A stretch of DNA of 64,000 nucleotides from a bacterium (GTDB taxonomy: Bacteria > Vulcanimicrobiota > Xenobia > Xenobiales > JADMJV01). The DNA lies in NCBI GenBank assembly GCA_018780265.1, contig JADMJV010000049.1, positions 1-64,000 on the forward strand. The letters are read 5' to 3'. The notes beneath the pieces were generated by a model. It was not told the DNA's origin. It saw only the letters and a program-made list of their open reading frames with translations, and searched no databases. Of this stretch, positions 43,015 through 52,264 are shown piece by piece. Positions within the stretch are counted from its first letter, which is position 1, and each line of letters starts with the position of its first letter. The position numbers and the translations under genes were made by a program.

Positions 43015-44393
43015 GGCGTATCAAGGAGTGGTGTCGTCGCACGGTGGGTCGTCTCTGGTTTGAGCTGCCAGTCTTTGTGATGATTCTGGTCTCGGTGGTA
43101 CTGCTGGGAGAAGAAGCCCTGGTCCCCATCGGCTCCCCCCAGTACAAGCAGATTATGGGCGCCCAGGCCGTCATCACGGGCATCTTTGTGGTGGAACTCA
43201 GTATTCGCTACGGGGCCTCGCGCGAGCTGCGCTCCTTCGTGCGCGACTGCTGGCTGGACATCCTGGCCATCTTGCCCGGACTGCAAGTCTTTCGCATCGG
43301 CGCTGGCCTGCGGGTGCTGCGCCTGCTGCGCATCCTGCGGCTGGCCCGCCTGGTCAAAATTTATTCGTTGCCGGCCAGCACCCGCACCGTTCAGTCACTG
43401 GGTGTCATCGTGTTGCTGGCCGCCGCTGTGCTGGTGGGCACTCTGGGTCTGGCGGCCACCCGAGGATTCTCGCTGGAAGGACTGGTCCACTCCTTTTGGA
43501 GCTCCATCTTCAGCTTCCTGTCCAGTGAGTATGTCGACCGCTTTCCGCCCACCGTGGGCGGAAAACTCACCGTTTTGATGCTCATTCTGGCCGGAATCAG
43601 CTTCTTTTCCATCCTGACCGGCTCGGTTTCGGCCGTAGTCACCGACCGAATGAAACGAGGGAGCACACTCTTGGAAGGCATACTACTCAACGAACTGCAA
43701 GACCACATCCTGATCTGCGGCTGGAATTCGGGCGTCCTGACCACTCTCCACGAACTGCAAAGCCATACCGCCTACAAAAGCCGAGACTTCGTCATCATCA
43801 GCGAACTGGAAATCCCGCCCAACGTCGCCCACCTGCCCAATCCCCGACGCATCCGCTTTGTGCGCGACGACTTCACGCGCATCGCCGCGCTGCGCAGGGC
43901 CGGTCTCGAGCGAGCCGCGATAGCTCTGATTATGGCCGACCAATCGGGCGGACGCAGCCCCCAGGACGCCGATGCCCGCACCGTTCTGGCCGCCCTCACC
44001 ATCGAAAAGCTGCACCCCAACATCCTCTCTTGCGCCGAACTGAGCAGCTCGGAGAGCGAGCCCCACCTGCGCCTCGGCGGCATCAACGAAGTGGTGCTCT
44101 CGGGCGAACTGGCCGGCAGCCTCTTAGCCCAGGCCGCCATCGACTCGGGTCAGGCCCGTATCTTTCAAAACCTGCTGCACCCCAGCTTCGGCTCGCGCAT
44201 TCAACTGCTTCCGCTCGACCCCAACTGGATCGGCAAAACCTTCACCGACATCCTCGGTCCCGCCCGCACCCTCACCGGAGTCATCCCCATCGCCGTCAAA
44301 CAAAGCGACGGAACCATCACCATCAACCCCGGCGCCCATGTCATCACCGCCCAGGACCAACTCTTCGGCATCGAGGGCGACTCACAGTGTTGA
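43011..44393 (+). CDS. Six-TM voltage-sensor-like ion channel with RCK domain and non-canonical filter
   Basis: 460 residues from the ATG that overlaps the cysNC stop by four bases. S1-S3 cover about residues 18-97. S4 has basic residues at exact three-residue spacing (Arg101, 104, 107, 110, 113 and Lys116). S5 is about 127-148. The pore helix SFWSSIFSFL leads to SSEYVD at 171-176, where potassium channels have TVGYGD. S6 is about 184-207. The C-terminal half has RCK-like Rossmann segments (DHILICGWNSGVLTTLHEL). Selectivity is therefore unclear. Coupling to sulfate activation genes is unexplained. Confidence 0.85.
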   Translation: MRRIKEWCRRTVGRLWFELPVFVMILVSVVLLGEEALVPIGSPQYKQIMGAQAVITGIFVVELSIRYGASRELRSFVRDCWLDILAILPGLQVFRIGAGLRVLRLLRILRLARLVKIYSLPASTRTVQSLGVIVLLAAAVLVGTLGLAATRGFSLEGLVHSFWSSIFSFLSSEYVDRFPPTVGGKLTVLMLILAGISFFSILTGSVSAVVTDRMKRGSTLLEGILLNELQDHILICGWNSGVLTTLHELQSHTAYKSRDFVIISELEIPPNVAHLPNPRRIRFVRDDFTRIAALRRAGLERAAIALIMADQSGGRSPQDADARTVLAALTIEKLHPNILSCAELSSSESEPHLRLGGINEVVLSGELAGSLLAQAAIDSGQARIFQNLLHPSFGSRIQLLPLDPNWIGKTFTDILGPARTLTGVIPIAVKQSDGTITINPGAHVITAQDQLFGIEGDSQC

Positions 44394-44419
44394 TGCTGGA
44401 ACTACTCTGCGCGGTCCCC

Positions 44420-45218
44420 TCAGTAATCGTGCTCGTACAAAGCTCGGTTGATCTGGCTAAAGGCCTTGCGAATCTGGCCCAACTGTTTGCGAATCTCCTG
44501 CGGGTCGGGCCTCTCTTCCAAACTGCTGGCCGCCAGTTGGGCTGCCCAGCGCAGCATGGCCAGAGCCGGGGAATGCAAAGGTCGGGTGCCTCCGCCGCGC
44601 AATTTTTCGGTCGATCTCAAGATGGCCTGGACGGCCCGGGCGATGCTCGCACATGGCCGGCCCGGCGGGCTTGAGCGGCTTGGGCGCCTCTCCGAAAGAG
44701 GTGCGTATCTGACCGTGGCGCCGAGCATAGGAGTATTCCTCATTCATATTTTTGCGACTGCCCGACCCAAAAAAGACATTGAAACGAATCAAGATTCCAT
44801 CATAGGCAATCTTGTCTCCACAGGGGAGCAGCGTGGTCTCTACCATCGTGGGCAGCGAGGCTCCGCAGAGAAGATCTTCAATGGAGTCGTTCCATCCCAG
44901 CACCTGATAATGCTCTTTGTCGGCCAGGATGGCGCCCGACTTCAGACACTTCACAACCATGTAGCGCTGTCGCTGGCGTCCCTTCCAACTGCGCAACAGG
45001 TCCAGATCCTCCTCGCTATGGCGGTCGGGATTGGTTTCGATATACTCGTCTAACACCTCAGGATGGTTGTACCACTGTACTCGCACCTGGTTTCGCAGCT
45101 CCGTCGCAACATCCGTCAGGGTAATCCCTGTGTTTAAGGCCAGTTTTCGGTCGGCAAACACATCCAGTTTGCACAACAGTCGTACCACTCGCTCCGTATC
45201 TTTTGGCGGGAGAATCAT
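44420..45218 (-). pseudogene. Unrecognised protein gene, interrupted by a frameshift near 44,650
   Basis: The 5' part reads well from ATG 45218 (MILPPKDTERVVRLLCKLDV; an in-frame ATG at 45299 would add 27 residues) through LLPCGDKIAYDGILIRFNVFF and NEEYSYARRHGQIRTSF. After about 44,690 that frame becomes Arg/Pro/Gly-rich nonsense. A different frame, offset by one base, gives a protein-like helical end (SIARAVQAILRSTEKL ... EIRKQLGQIRKAFSQINRALY) down to the stop at 44420. The intact protein would be about 265 residues. Either the gene is decaying or there is a sequence error. I do not recognise the family. It follows the AlbA_2 gene on the same strand. Confidence 0.65.
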
Positions 45219-45329
45219 GGGGGTAACGTTCCAAACAAACCCCTTCCGGATGTCAACTGGCTCTTCTCCCCCGCTCCGAGTTGAAGAATCAATTTGCACT
45301 TGTTACTGGACTGGCGCTAGCCGATCAGT

Positions 45330-46601
45330 TCAAAAAGTGGTTGTCGCACCGGCGCGAGGGTGGGCAGGCAACACACATGAAACTTCGCTGTCTGTGGCCT
45401 GCCAACTGGGGGGCGGACAGCCAGCCTCGTGCATCGTCCTCAATATGGTGGGGATCCCCTGGCCCTCGGCCTGGGCTACCTGCAGCCGGTGAAAGAACCA
45501 GGCCAGAGCCTGATTGCGCCATCTGGCTCCAGCCCGCCCGGTGCGAAACAGTTCCTGGTCCACGCCCAAAGGGAGTCCACCGGGAGACGTAAACTCGATG
45601 CGCGTGGCAAAGACGCTGATGCGCAGCGGGTCGACGCGCTCGTAATCGCGGTGAGCCAGGGCGTTGCCCAGGCATTCGTAGAGGGCGCGCAGAGGGTATT
45701 TCACCGCGTTGGGGTGGTTGAGGTCGGTTTTGTCGAACAGCGTCGGAGCCTGCAATTCCAGTAAATGTCTAAGCTTGCTGGCCTGCTCCAGCACATTGCC
45801 GGCCACCTCATGGCGCTGTGCTGAGGGCTCCGAACGGTCATTTCCCCGATACTCCGAAAACAGACTGACCGCCCCGGGAATAAAGCGTTGTAAATTTCTC
45901 CCAAAGAGCAACAAGGCGAAGTTTCGGGGTCGCAAGCTGCCCGTCAAGGGCTCGCGAACACACAGGGGGGGCACAAAGGGACTGATCTGAAATTCCTCGT
46001 TGAGGTAGTCGTCCATGTCGCGCTCGGCCTCCTGCAACCCGGCCGTCTGAAGTGCCTGTCGCAAGGCCAGCAGATCCAGGTCTTTAGGGCTGGCCAGGCT
46101 GCAAGCGCGATGGTCCCACGGCAGCAAGCCTCCCGACCGAACCAACAACTCTCGCAACAGTCCGTTGCGCGCTTCCACGGTCTGGCGACTGACGCGCACG
46201 AAATACTTGCCCCCCTCGTCGCCTTCCCGAAGGAGATGCCCCTGGCCGGTAGCGGGTTGAATGAATACCAGCACGCGAGCGTCGGCAGTGTCGGCGGGCA
46301 GTTCTTCCACCCGGGGGGCGATGGCCGGATGAACCCTTTCGCGGCAGCGGGTCAACACCTGACCTTCGATTTCGCGCAGTCGGTTCGCGCTCAGACCACC
46401 ACGCACCAGCCTGGGAAAGCCGTGTTCATCCCGTTCCTCGCGCACCCCGCAAACCACATATCCCCCCCCCAGGTTGGCCAGATCGTTGGCGAATGCCGAG
46501 AGAGTCCGGCCCACATCGTTGACGTTGGAGACCTGGTCCTTCCATTCCGTCTGTTCACTTTCGCGGGTAGCCAACAACTGCAGGTCGACCGAGTGTGCCA
46601 T
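45330..46601 (-). CDS. AlbA_2 / RecG-like DNA-binding regulator with HATPase-type C-domain
   Basis: 423 residues from ATG 46601 (MAHSVDLQLLATRESEQTEWKDQ). The N-terminal Schlafen AlbA_2 domain shows ESEQTEWKDQVSNVNDVGRTLSAFAN and NLGGGYVVCGVREE. The C-terminal HATPase_c_4-type region has LRALYECLGNALAHRDYERVDPLRISVFATRIEFTSPGGLP. This combination is widespread in regulators mislabelled ATP-dependent DNA helicase RecG, often near stress or defence genes. The function is not established. The next gene downstream on the same strand is the frameshifted unknown. Confidence 0.88.
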   Translation of the reverse strand: MAHSVDLQLLATRESEQTEWKDQVSNVNDVGRTLSAFANDLANLGGGYVVCGVREERDEHGFPRLVRGGLSANRLREIEGQVLTRCRERVHPAIAPRVEELPADTADARVLVFIQPATGQGHLLREGDEGGKYFVRVSRQTVEARNGLLRELLVRSGGLLPWDHRACSLASPKDLDLLALRQALQTAGLQEAERDMDDYLNEEFQISPFVPPLCVREPLTGSLRPRNFALLLFGRNLQRFIPGAVSLFSEYRGNDRSEPSAQRHEVAGNVLEQASKLRHLLELQAPTLFDKTDLNHPNAVKYPLRALYECLGNALAHRDYERVDPLRISVFATRIEFTSPGGLPLGVDQELFRTGRAGARWRNQALAWFFHRLQVAQAEGQGIPTILRTMHEAGCPPPSWQATDSEVSCVLPAHPRAGATTTF

Positions 46602-46961
46602 GCGGATCACTTTACGGTTTCCGACGCGGGCCCTGCCGGCCCCTCCCAGAGCTTCAACCGCTCGGCAAGCCAAAACCGAAAGACTCGGGGCCGAGAATTG
46701 TCCACCAAGTGTCTGAGTTGCTGACGAAGCCGTTTGAAATCACCTCACGAGCCGAAGGGACATCGTTGAGTTCGGTCGGACAGTTTGAGGCGTGGACATC
46801 GGCCTTTGCACGGTGTCGTCACTGGAGGGCCTGGTGACGGAGTCCATCTCGGCTACCCGGAGAACCACGACTTTCTATGCCGAACACATCCGCGCCACGC
46901 ATCAACTGCGGCAACCATAAGGCGGGCCTGTTGGACAGCTTCTCCCAGCCTCCGCAGGACT
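46602..46961. other. Gap of about 360 bases without a supported gene
   Basis: On the minus strand a short open stretch (about 46,615-46,750) reads RQQLRHLVDNSRPRVF and FWLAERLKLWEG but has stops on both sides and no start. It may be the tail of a lost gene. I see no promoter, RNA or repeat. Confidence 0.5.
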
Positions 46962-47882
46962 CTATTCACTTATCGGCCGCCGGGCACGCCCTGGTGGCCG
47001 AGCTCCTGTAGAGTTTCTTGTCTGCAGCCGAGCTTGAGCCCAGGCTCGCAAGCGATTGATACCGATGATGAAGGCGCCGTTAAACCACCACCAGGGCAGG
47101 CAGCTCATGTGATTCCAACGCGACCGCTGACGGAATCTCTTACAGATGGCTGGCCAATCAAGAGCGTTCGGCGCAGGTCGGGCCGCTGCCCAAAAGCGCT
47201 TCGTCTCGGGGTGAATGGGTGCGGAGCGGAAACGCCCCATGGTGGTCGGGCTTCCTGATTCCGCATAGAGTCGTTGCAAAGGCTGCTCGCTCTCCGCCGG
47301 CGCGAAGATGTAGGACGAGTAGAACGGATAGCGACGCAAAGGCCGCAGCTCTGAGCGTAGCAGGTGGGGGGCCCCTCCCTTCCATACGGGAAGGTCCTCC
47401 GTGTGCTCGATCAGAGCGGGCAGAAAGTGCAGCGCCAGATGACCGGAAGCGGCATACCAGTGCTTCTGACGAACCCAGAAGAAGTGTCGGGAATCATACT
47501 CCAGCTCAAAGCCATGCGCTTCAAGAATGGGCCTCAGACCCGCCTCCACGGCATTCCGGCTGCAATCCACGAGGTAGATATCGTGATCCTCGTCCCAAGG
47601 TAATGTGCCCTGCAGACGAGCCGCTCCCAGCAGACTTCCGAAGTGAGCGATGTGTTCGAATCTCAAGAATTCCAAAGCGGACAACAAAAAAAACAGATTT
47701 TCAGCGAAATTGTCACCCACGTGCCGAGGCATGAAAGCGACAGCAGGTCGTGAACTGGGCAGTAGCCTCGAGAGTCGATCCACGAGATGGGCGTGAAACA
47801 CCTGCGGGCATTTCGGCTTGACTCGACTCGAACCTCCTTCGAATCGGCAGCCCGCATACACAAAAACCGTGCACCGGAGCAT
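46962..47882 (-). CDS. LicD-family phosphotransferase-like protein
   Basis: 306 residues from ATG 47882; an internal ATG at 47732 could be the true start because the first 50 residues look atypical. The LicD nucleotidyltransferase-fold core is clear: HFGSLLGAARLQGTLPWDEDHDIYLVD, then HGFELEYDSRHFFWVRQKHWY. LicD proteins attach phosphocholine or other phospho-groups to surface glycans. The gene lies at the edge of a glycan region on the same strand as the MGDG-synthase-like gene. Confidence 0.8.
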   Translation of the reverse strand: MLRCTVFVYAGCRFEGGSSRVKPKCPQVFHAHLVDRLSRLLPSSRPAVAFMPRHVGDNFAENLFFLLSALEFLRFEHIAHFGSLLGAARLQGTLPWDEDHDIYLVDCSRNAVEAGLRPILEAHGFELEYDSRHFFWVRQKHWYAASGHLALHFLPALIEHTEDLPVWKGGAPHLLRSELRPLRRYPFYSSYIFAPAESEQPLQRLYAESGSPTTMGRFRSAPIHPETKRFWAAARPAPNALDWPAICKRFRQRSRWNHMSCLPWWWFNGAFIIGINRLRAWAQARLQTRNSTGARPPGRARRPISE

Positions 47883-47970
47883 TAATTTTGAGGCCTCAAG
47901 TAAGCCATCTGGCAGTCGCGAACGAAATTCGAGACCGGGCTTTGGGATCCGCCAACACAGGCCCAGCCGA

Positions 47971-49125
47971 TCAAGCCGGAAACGTCATCAACTGCTGAGC
48001 CACGGCGCGAGCAGCCCCCGGTGCTCCGGTGAGGCCGCTTTGCCGGGCCATTTCGCCCAAATTTGTCGTTCCTTCGCTGAGTAAGAAGCCGGCCTTTTCT
48101 GCCAACTCTCGCGGATGAGCAGCATAATCTGCGACTCCTCGATCACGCAAATAAGTCACGTTGACCTGCTCGGGTCCCGGGAAGCCTCCGAATAGAAGCA
48201 GCGGTCTGCCGACGGCCATGACCTCGCAAAGAGTCCCCGGGCCCGGTTTAGTGATCACCAAGTCGGCTGCACGGACCCAGCGATGCATATCAGACACAAA
48301 TCCCAACGTTTGTAACGGAATCGGAAAGACTGTACGCTCCAGTTGAGCCCGGAGTGCCACATTGCGACCCGTCACCACAACCAGTTGGCAATGGCAGTCA
48401 CTCAGTCGCCTGGCCAGAGAGTCTGCTATGGCCGCAAGGGGTCCTCCGTAGCCCTCTGCGCCGCCTACCAGCAAGATCAAACGAAGCTCGGCTGGCAGTC
48501 CCAAGTCGGCTCGATGGGCGCTTGCCGGGGAGGCTGAGGGCTGGAAGCCGCTGCCGACGGGCAGGCCTGTGACACGCAGTCGGTGGGCTTCCACGCCCGC
48601 GCTTTGCGCCTGCTCCGCCAACTCGGTGGTTCCCACCAGGCAGCGCTGCGCGCTGGGATGAAAACAAGTCCACGGGGCTCTAGCTAACTCGGTGACCAGA
48701 GTCACCATGGGGATCGTCAGAGCCAGTCGCCCGCAGACCCTTGCAGCGACTTGGGTGACAATGGGATGGGCGGTGACGACGAGGTGATCGGGGTGGGCCA
48801 TCAGGAACTTGCGTAAACGTTGGACCATCAACACGTAAAAGAATTCAAGACCCACAAACTGGCCGGGCCCCGGGCGGGCTTCCTCGTGAAATATCACGGC
48901 CATCATCCCGTGACCCAGCCCCGGCCGGCCTAAGAATCGATGAAAATCTCCCAATCGATTGGCCGGCCACCAGGCTAGTTTGCGAAAGGTATTGACGATA
49001 GTGACGCGGGTCTGGCCTGGGTAGTGGAGGTCCAGCGCTTCCCTGACAGCCAGCGAGGCGGCATCGTGACCGCCGCCGGTGTCTGCGCTTAAAATCAGGA
49101 TTTTCTTTGGGCGGATTTGATTCAC
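47971..49125 (-). CDS. MGDG-synthase/MurG-like glycosyltransferase (GT28-type)
   Basis: 384 residues from a GTG. The N-terminal acceptor domain has ILILSADTGGGHDAASLAVREAL, the hallmark of monogalactosyl- and diacylglycerol glucosyltransferases. The C-terminal sugar-nucleotide domain has LILLVGGAEGYGG, LGFVSDMHRWVRAADLVITKPGPGTLCEVMAVGRPLLLF and GPEQVNVTYLRDRGVA. It probably glycosylates diacylglycerol or another membrane lipid at the cytoplasmic face. The donor sugar cannot be read. Confidence 0.9.
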   Translation of the reverse strand: MNQIRPKKILILSADTGGGHDAASLAVREALDLHYPGQTRVTIVNTFRKLAWWPANRLGDFHRFLGRPGLGHGMMAVIFHEEARPGPGQFVGLEFFYVLMVQRLRKFLMAHPDHLVVTAHPIVTQVAARVCGRLALTIPMVTLVTELARAPWTCFHPSAQRCLVGTTELAEQAQSAGVEAHRLRVTGLPVGSGFQPSASPASAHRADLGLPAELRLILLVGGAEGYGGPLAAIADSLARRLSDCHCQLVVVTGRNVALRAQLERTVFPIPLQTLGFVSDMHRWVRAADLVITKPGPGTLCEVMAVGRPLLLFGGFPGPEQVNVTYLRDRGVADYAAHPRELAEKAGFLLSEGTTNLGEMARQSGLTGAPGAARAVAQQLMTFPA

Positions 49126-49351
49126 GCAGCTTCATCCAGACTTTGCCCCGCAGCTTCGAAGGCCAGGTTGCAGGCGGGAGGTATCCTGGACGCTTTCTGC
49201 GCTTGCCTTCTCAACTTGTGGGTGAACCGGCCCTTGGAAGGATACCTCATTGACGATTGTTCCGGAATCGTTCTTCGGACACCTTTTGGACAGGATCCTA
49301 ACGCTGCATTTCCTCGCGGGTTTTGGGTTCGAGAAGGTCCACCTTATGGGA

Positions 49352-49480
49352 TCGACGCGATGCTAGTTGCTGGAATCTGGTAGCGAGACGCCGCGAATCG
49401 GCCGCGATGAACAGACCATTGCACCCTTCTTCAAGGTAGTCTCGCACGCCGCCGACGTCGGTAATGAGAAGTGTGGCGGT
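49352..49480 (-). pseudogene. Glycosyltransferase (GT4-type) C-terminal fragment
   Basis: A 43-codon stretch reads TATLLITDVGGVRDYLEEGCNGLF and IAADSRRLATRFQQLAS, matching the donor-site strand of GT4 enzymes (TDVGGV.E.V..G.NGLL). It has no start and abuts the asnB fragment in another frame. The flanking bases 49126-49351 show nothing recognisable. Confidence 0.65.
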
Positions 49481-49483
49481 CCC

Positions 49484-49803
49484 AGAGAGCTATGGCGGCG
49501 AGCACGACTTCGCTATCAGATTGACCGCGAAATGACTCACGGTAGCCGTCCTCGGAAAGAGCCGTCCGCAGCCAGCGAAATTTATAGAGTTCACTGTTGA
49601 AGGTCCGCAGGCCCGAAGCCATAGGTTGGCGGCCGGCCTCGCTCAGTTCGACAATGGCCAAAAAGGTCCCAGCCCTCCGCTTCGACCGCCAGGCCCGAAC
49701 CGTCCGGTCCACGATGGCGCAGGCTGTCGAGCATCGCGGCCAACCGGATCCGCCTGCCCGCCGGGTCCGGTTGGCCGAACACGATACGCGCAACTCCGCA
49801 CAG
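49484..49803 (-). pseudogene. asnB-like glutaminase-domain fragment with lost start and frameshift
   Basis: From 49803 the frame reads LCGVARIVFGQPDPAG, then MLDSLRHRGPDGSGLAVEAEG, the start of a glutamine-hydrolysing asparagine synthetase. The nucleophile Cys is present but the ATG before it is now CTG. Near 49,655 the frame shifts to LAIVELSEAGRQPMASG, FNSELYKFRWLRTALSEDGY and FRGQSDSEVVLAAIALWD, again asnB-like. The rest of the gene is missing, replaced by the glycosyltransferase fragment. Such AsnB paralogues are common in polysaccharide clusters. Confidence 0.8.
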
Positions 49804-49848
49804 TTGCGCCGCTCTTCGCGATGTCTTCGGCGGTTCTCTCGAAGGCGA

Positions 49849-51678
49849 TCAGGGCTGCAAGGTGATTTCGAAGTCATCCACCGAAACCTCGGCTCCGGTG
49901 GGCCCGTGCAAAACGATTTCGACCAATTCCTGGTCGGTGGGGCGGATCTCAAAGCTCCAGCGCATCACCCCCTGACCCTGCAACTCAAAAGTCTGCTCTG
50001 AAAGGCAGCGCCGCCCATAGTCGACCCAAACCTTCATCACCATTTCGGCCGGCCCCGGCCCCAGCAGATGGTATCGGTAGAAGCAGTCATACCGGGCCGA
50101 CTGCATTTTCTTGCAAGCCAATACCAGGAAGGCCCCAGGACCTTCCCGAGGGTGAACGGCAAAACCCGTTCCCAATCGGCGACCCACTCGACTCTGGTGG
50201 GTCACAGCCAGACCTGAAACAGGCTCCAGACGGCTCCTCAGGTGGGCAGGAATGGCAAGGTCGCGTGCCGCCGCCACCACCATGGGCGTACACTTTACCT
50301 GATAAAACCGGGGTTGCTCGATACAGACCAGTTGAGACATGGTGAGGCCAAAATCCCAGGTATTCCGGAAGAACAGCATGCCATCCAGCGAGCCTTGCGG
50401 GGATTTCTCGTGCAGCCAGGTGCCCGGAGGAAAGTCACGCGGGGCCAGGCTGAGCACCGCCATGTCGACGTGAACTCCAAGTCGTGCCAGACCCGCCTCT
50501 TTCCAGTCCGCCAGAAATTCCTCCAGCCCGCCGCCGTTCCAGGTTTGGGCGGAAGGCCAGGCCGCTTGCAGAAAACCCAGAGGCCCTTCCTTCTGCAAGG
50601 CCAATCCGCCCAGACTCAGCAACTGGATGGCCGCGAAGGTGCCCAGCGTGAACAACCGGCGGGGGAGGGTGGCGGACTGACCGGCCTGGGCCAGCAAAAT
50701 CCAGGCAAAAGTGAGCAGGAAAGGATAGCCGTAGTAGGCCACCAACGTGGCCGGGGCCTCTTGCGAACCGTAAAGGTGCAAACAGGTCCAAGGCAGGAAG
50801 GCCAGCACCGCCAAAACCTGAGGTCTACTGCGCAAGGCCAATCCGCTGAGCAGAGTGCCCAGCACCGGAAGCCACAGGTGAATTCTCTTTTGCATTAGGA
50901 TGGGGAGGGGGCTCAGTGGCAGTCCGCCGGCGAACGTCCGACCCAGGGCTTCGCCCCCTCCCATGGCAAATTTTTGCACCGCGATTGCCGCAAGGGTCCA
51001 GGATAGCCCGATGCCCCCATACAGCAAATAGGGCAGATAGTGGCGCCAGGAACCTCGCTCTTTGAGGTAGCGGTCGCACATTAACAGCCCCAGGATGGCG
51101 CAAACATGGCTGCCGCAATCCTCACGCACGAGCAAGGCCAGGAAAAAGAACAGGCTGGCCCGCCCATACTGACGGCGCAGCCAGAATCCGAAAAAGAAAA
51201 TCAAGAGGCCCACGGCCATTACCTCGGTGTGGGGGTAGCGCGCGATGGCGATAGCCAATCCGCCGTGGGCAAAGAGAAGCGCTAGCATCAGCCAGACCAG
51301 GGGCCAGAATCGGCCCGGCAGAGAAAAGCCCCAGGAGAGCACCCAGTAGATGGAAAGAGACATCAGTCCGTAGCAGAATCCAATGTAGCCCGCGAATAAA
51401 TGGACTCGGTCGAGAGGCACCCCGTAGGACAAGAGCGAGGCCAGGCCTAGCATCAAGGTGAGATGAATCTTGTAATACGAGGTGCCGTCGAGCAAATAGG
51501 GCAGCCCCTGGTCGGGCACCGGGATCAACCACCCGTCACGCCACATCAGGGCGGCGTACAATCCGGCGTCAAAGAAATAGGCGCCGCTCCGATAAAAGTG
51601 GTTCAGGATGAAGCTAGCGTGCAGGCAAAAGGGTATCAGGAAGGCCAGTGCCGCCGTGAAGAGTCGTAGCGCGGTCAC
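49849..51678 (-). CDS. Polytopic membrane protein, DUF2079-like (GT-C type)
   Basis: 609 residues from a GTG overlapping the preceding fragment by four bases. About eleven membrane helices occupy residues 1-400. An N-terminal acidic loop (YFFDAGLYAALMWRD) and LALLVREDCGSHVCAILGL match the DUF2079 pattern of GT-C-like enzymes that use lipid-linked sugars. The last 200 residues are a soluble beta-rich domain (VDYGRRCLSEQTFELQGQGVMRW). Substrate unknown. It is directly upstream of the asnB and glycosyltransferase remnants. Confidence 0.75.
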   Translation of the reverse strand: MTALRLFTAALAFLIPFCLHASFILNHFYRSGAYFFDAGLYAALMWRDGWLIPVPDQGLPYLLDGTSYYKIHLTLMLGLASLLSYGVPLDRVHLFAGYIGFCYGLMSLSIYWVLSWGFSLPGRFWPLVWLMLALLFAHGGLAIAIARYPHTEVMAVGLLIFFFGFWLRRQYGRASLFFFLALLVREDCGSHVCAILGLLMCDRYLKERGSWRHYLPYLLYGGIGLSWTLAAIAVQKFAMGGGEALGRTFAGGLPLSPLPILMQKRIHLWLPVLGTLLSGLALRSRPQVLAVLAFLPWTCLHLYGSQEAPATLVAYYGYPFLLTFAWILLAQAGQSATLPRRLFTLGTFAAIQLLSLGGLALQKEGPLGFLQAAWPSAQTWNGGGLEEFLADWKEAGLARLGVHVDMAVLSLAPRDFPPGTWLHEKSPQGSLDGMLFFRNTWDFGLTMSQLVCIEQPRFYQVKCTPMVVAAARDLAIPAHLRSRLEPVSGLAVTHQSRVGRRLGTGFAVHPREGPGAFLVLACKKMQSARYDCFYRYHLLGPGPAEMVMKVWVDYGRRCLSEQTFELQGQGVMRWSFEIRPTDQELVEIVLHGPTGAEVSVDDFEITLQP

Positions 51679-52190
51679 AACAGCGAGACGGGTTGGTTCT
51701 GGCAGGTTTCATAGACGGCGGCGGCCACCTGCACCGCCCGCAAGCCATCCCCGCCGTCCGCCAGACTACCCCAGTTTCCCTGGAGCGCCCCTAAGAAATC
51801 CTGAAATTCGGCAAAGGCGTGGCTGGCCATGGTCTCCCAGCCCCACAACTTCTCGCGCAGGTTGACCCAAGGATAGAGTTTCCATAGGAGACCGGGGCGC
51901 CCTGGCCCCCGCATAACCTGGAGATTGAGCATGGGTGAGTACAAAGCCCGGATCAATCCAGCACTGCCATGAGCCTCCAGCACCAGCCGACAACCTTTCC
52001 ACTCACCCCAACTGGCGTGGTAGGCCACCGGCAGCCCGGCCTGGGTGGTCAGCATGGCCACTGCGCGAAGATGGGCCAGATGGTCATAGCCGTCGTCAAA
52101 AGCCGGCACTACCATGTCCGGCTGCGCCTGTTCCAAGCCAACCTTGAGCAAAACGCCCTCAGACCTTGCTCCGCCACAGCCGCCCTCTGC
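51675..52190 (-). pseudogene. Gfo/Idh/MocA oxidoreductase, C-terminal portion only
   Basis: About 170 residues resemble the C-terminal sheet domain of this family: AVAMLTTQAGLPVAYHASWGEWKG, LEAHGSAGLIRALYSPMLNLQV and a C-terminal helix GGDGLRAVQVAAAVYETCQ. The N-terminal NAD-binding domain is absent, so the enzyme cannot be functional. The open frame extends to an ATG at 52220, but its first codons overlap another gene remnant in a second frame. The stop overlaps the DUF2079-like start (GTGA). Confidence 0.75.
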
Positions 52191-52264
52191 AGGCGAAAGC
52201 AGGCGGGCGTAAGGCACCACGGCGGCAGTCCGGGAGATATGGAGTGGTACATCAAGATTTGCAT
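52170..52264 (-). pseudogene. Polysaccharide deacetylase, N-terminal stub
   Basis: ATG 52264 begins MQILMYHSISPGLPPWCL and continues TPACFRLQ, the classic start of NodB-type deacetylases (MYHSIS, then TP..F). The similarity ends after about 26 residues where Gfo/Idh/MocA sequence begins in another frame. The start overlaps the end of the upstream glycosyltransferase fragment, so this was once a coupled operon. Confidence 0.65.

Noticed and set aside
46785..47258. A 157-codon plus-strand open frame
   Set aside because: It overlaps the LicD-like gene on the other strand and has a low-complexity, Arg/Pro/Ser-rich translation without motifs.
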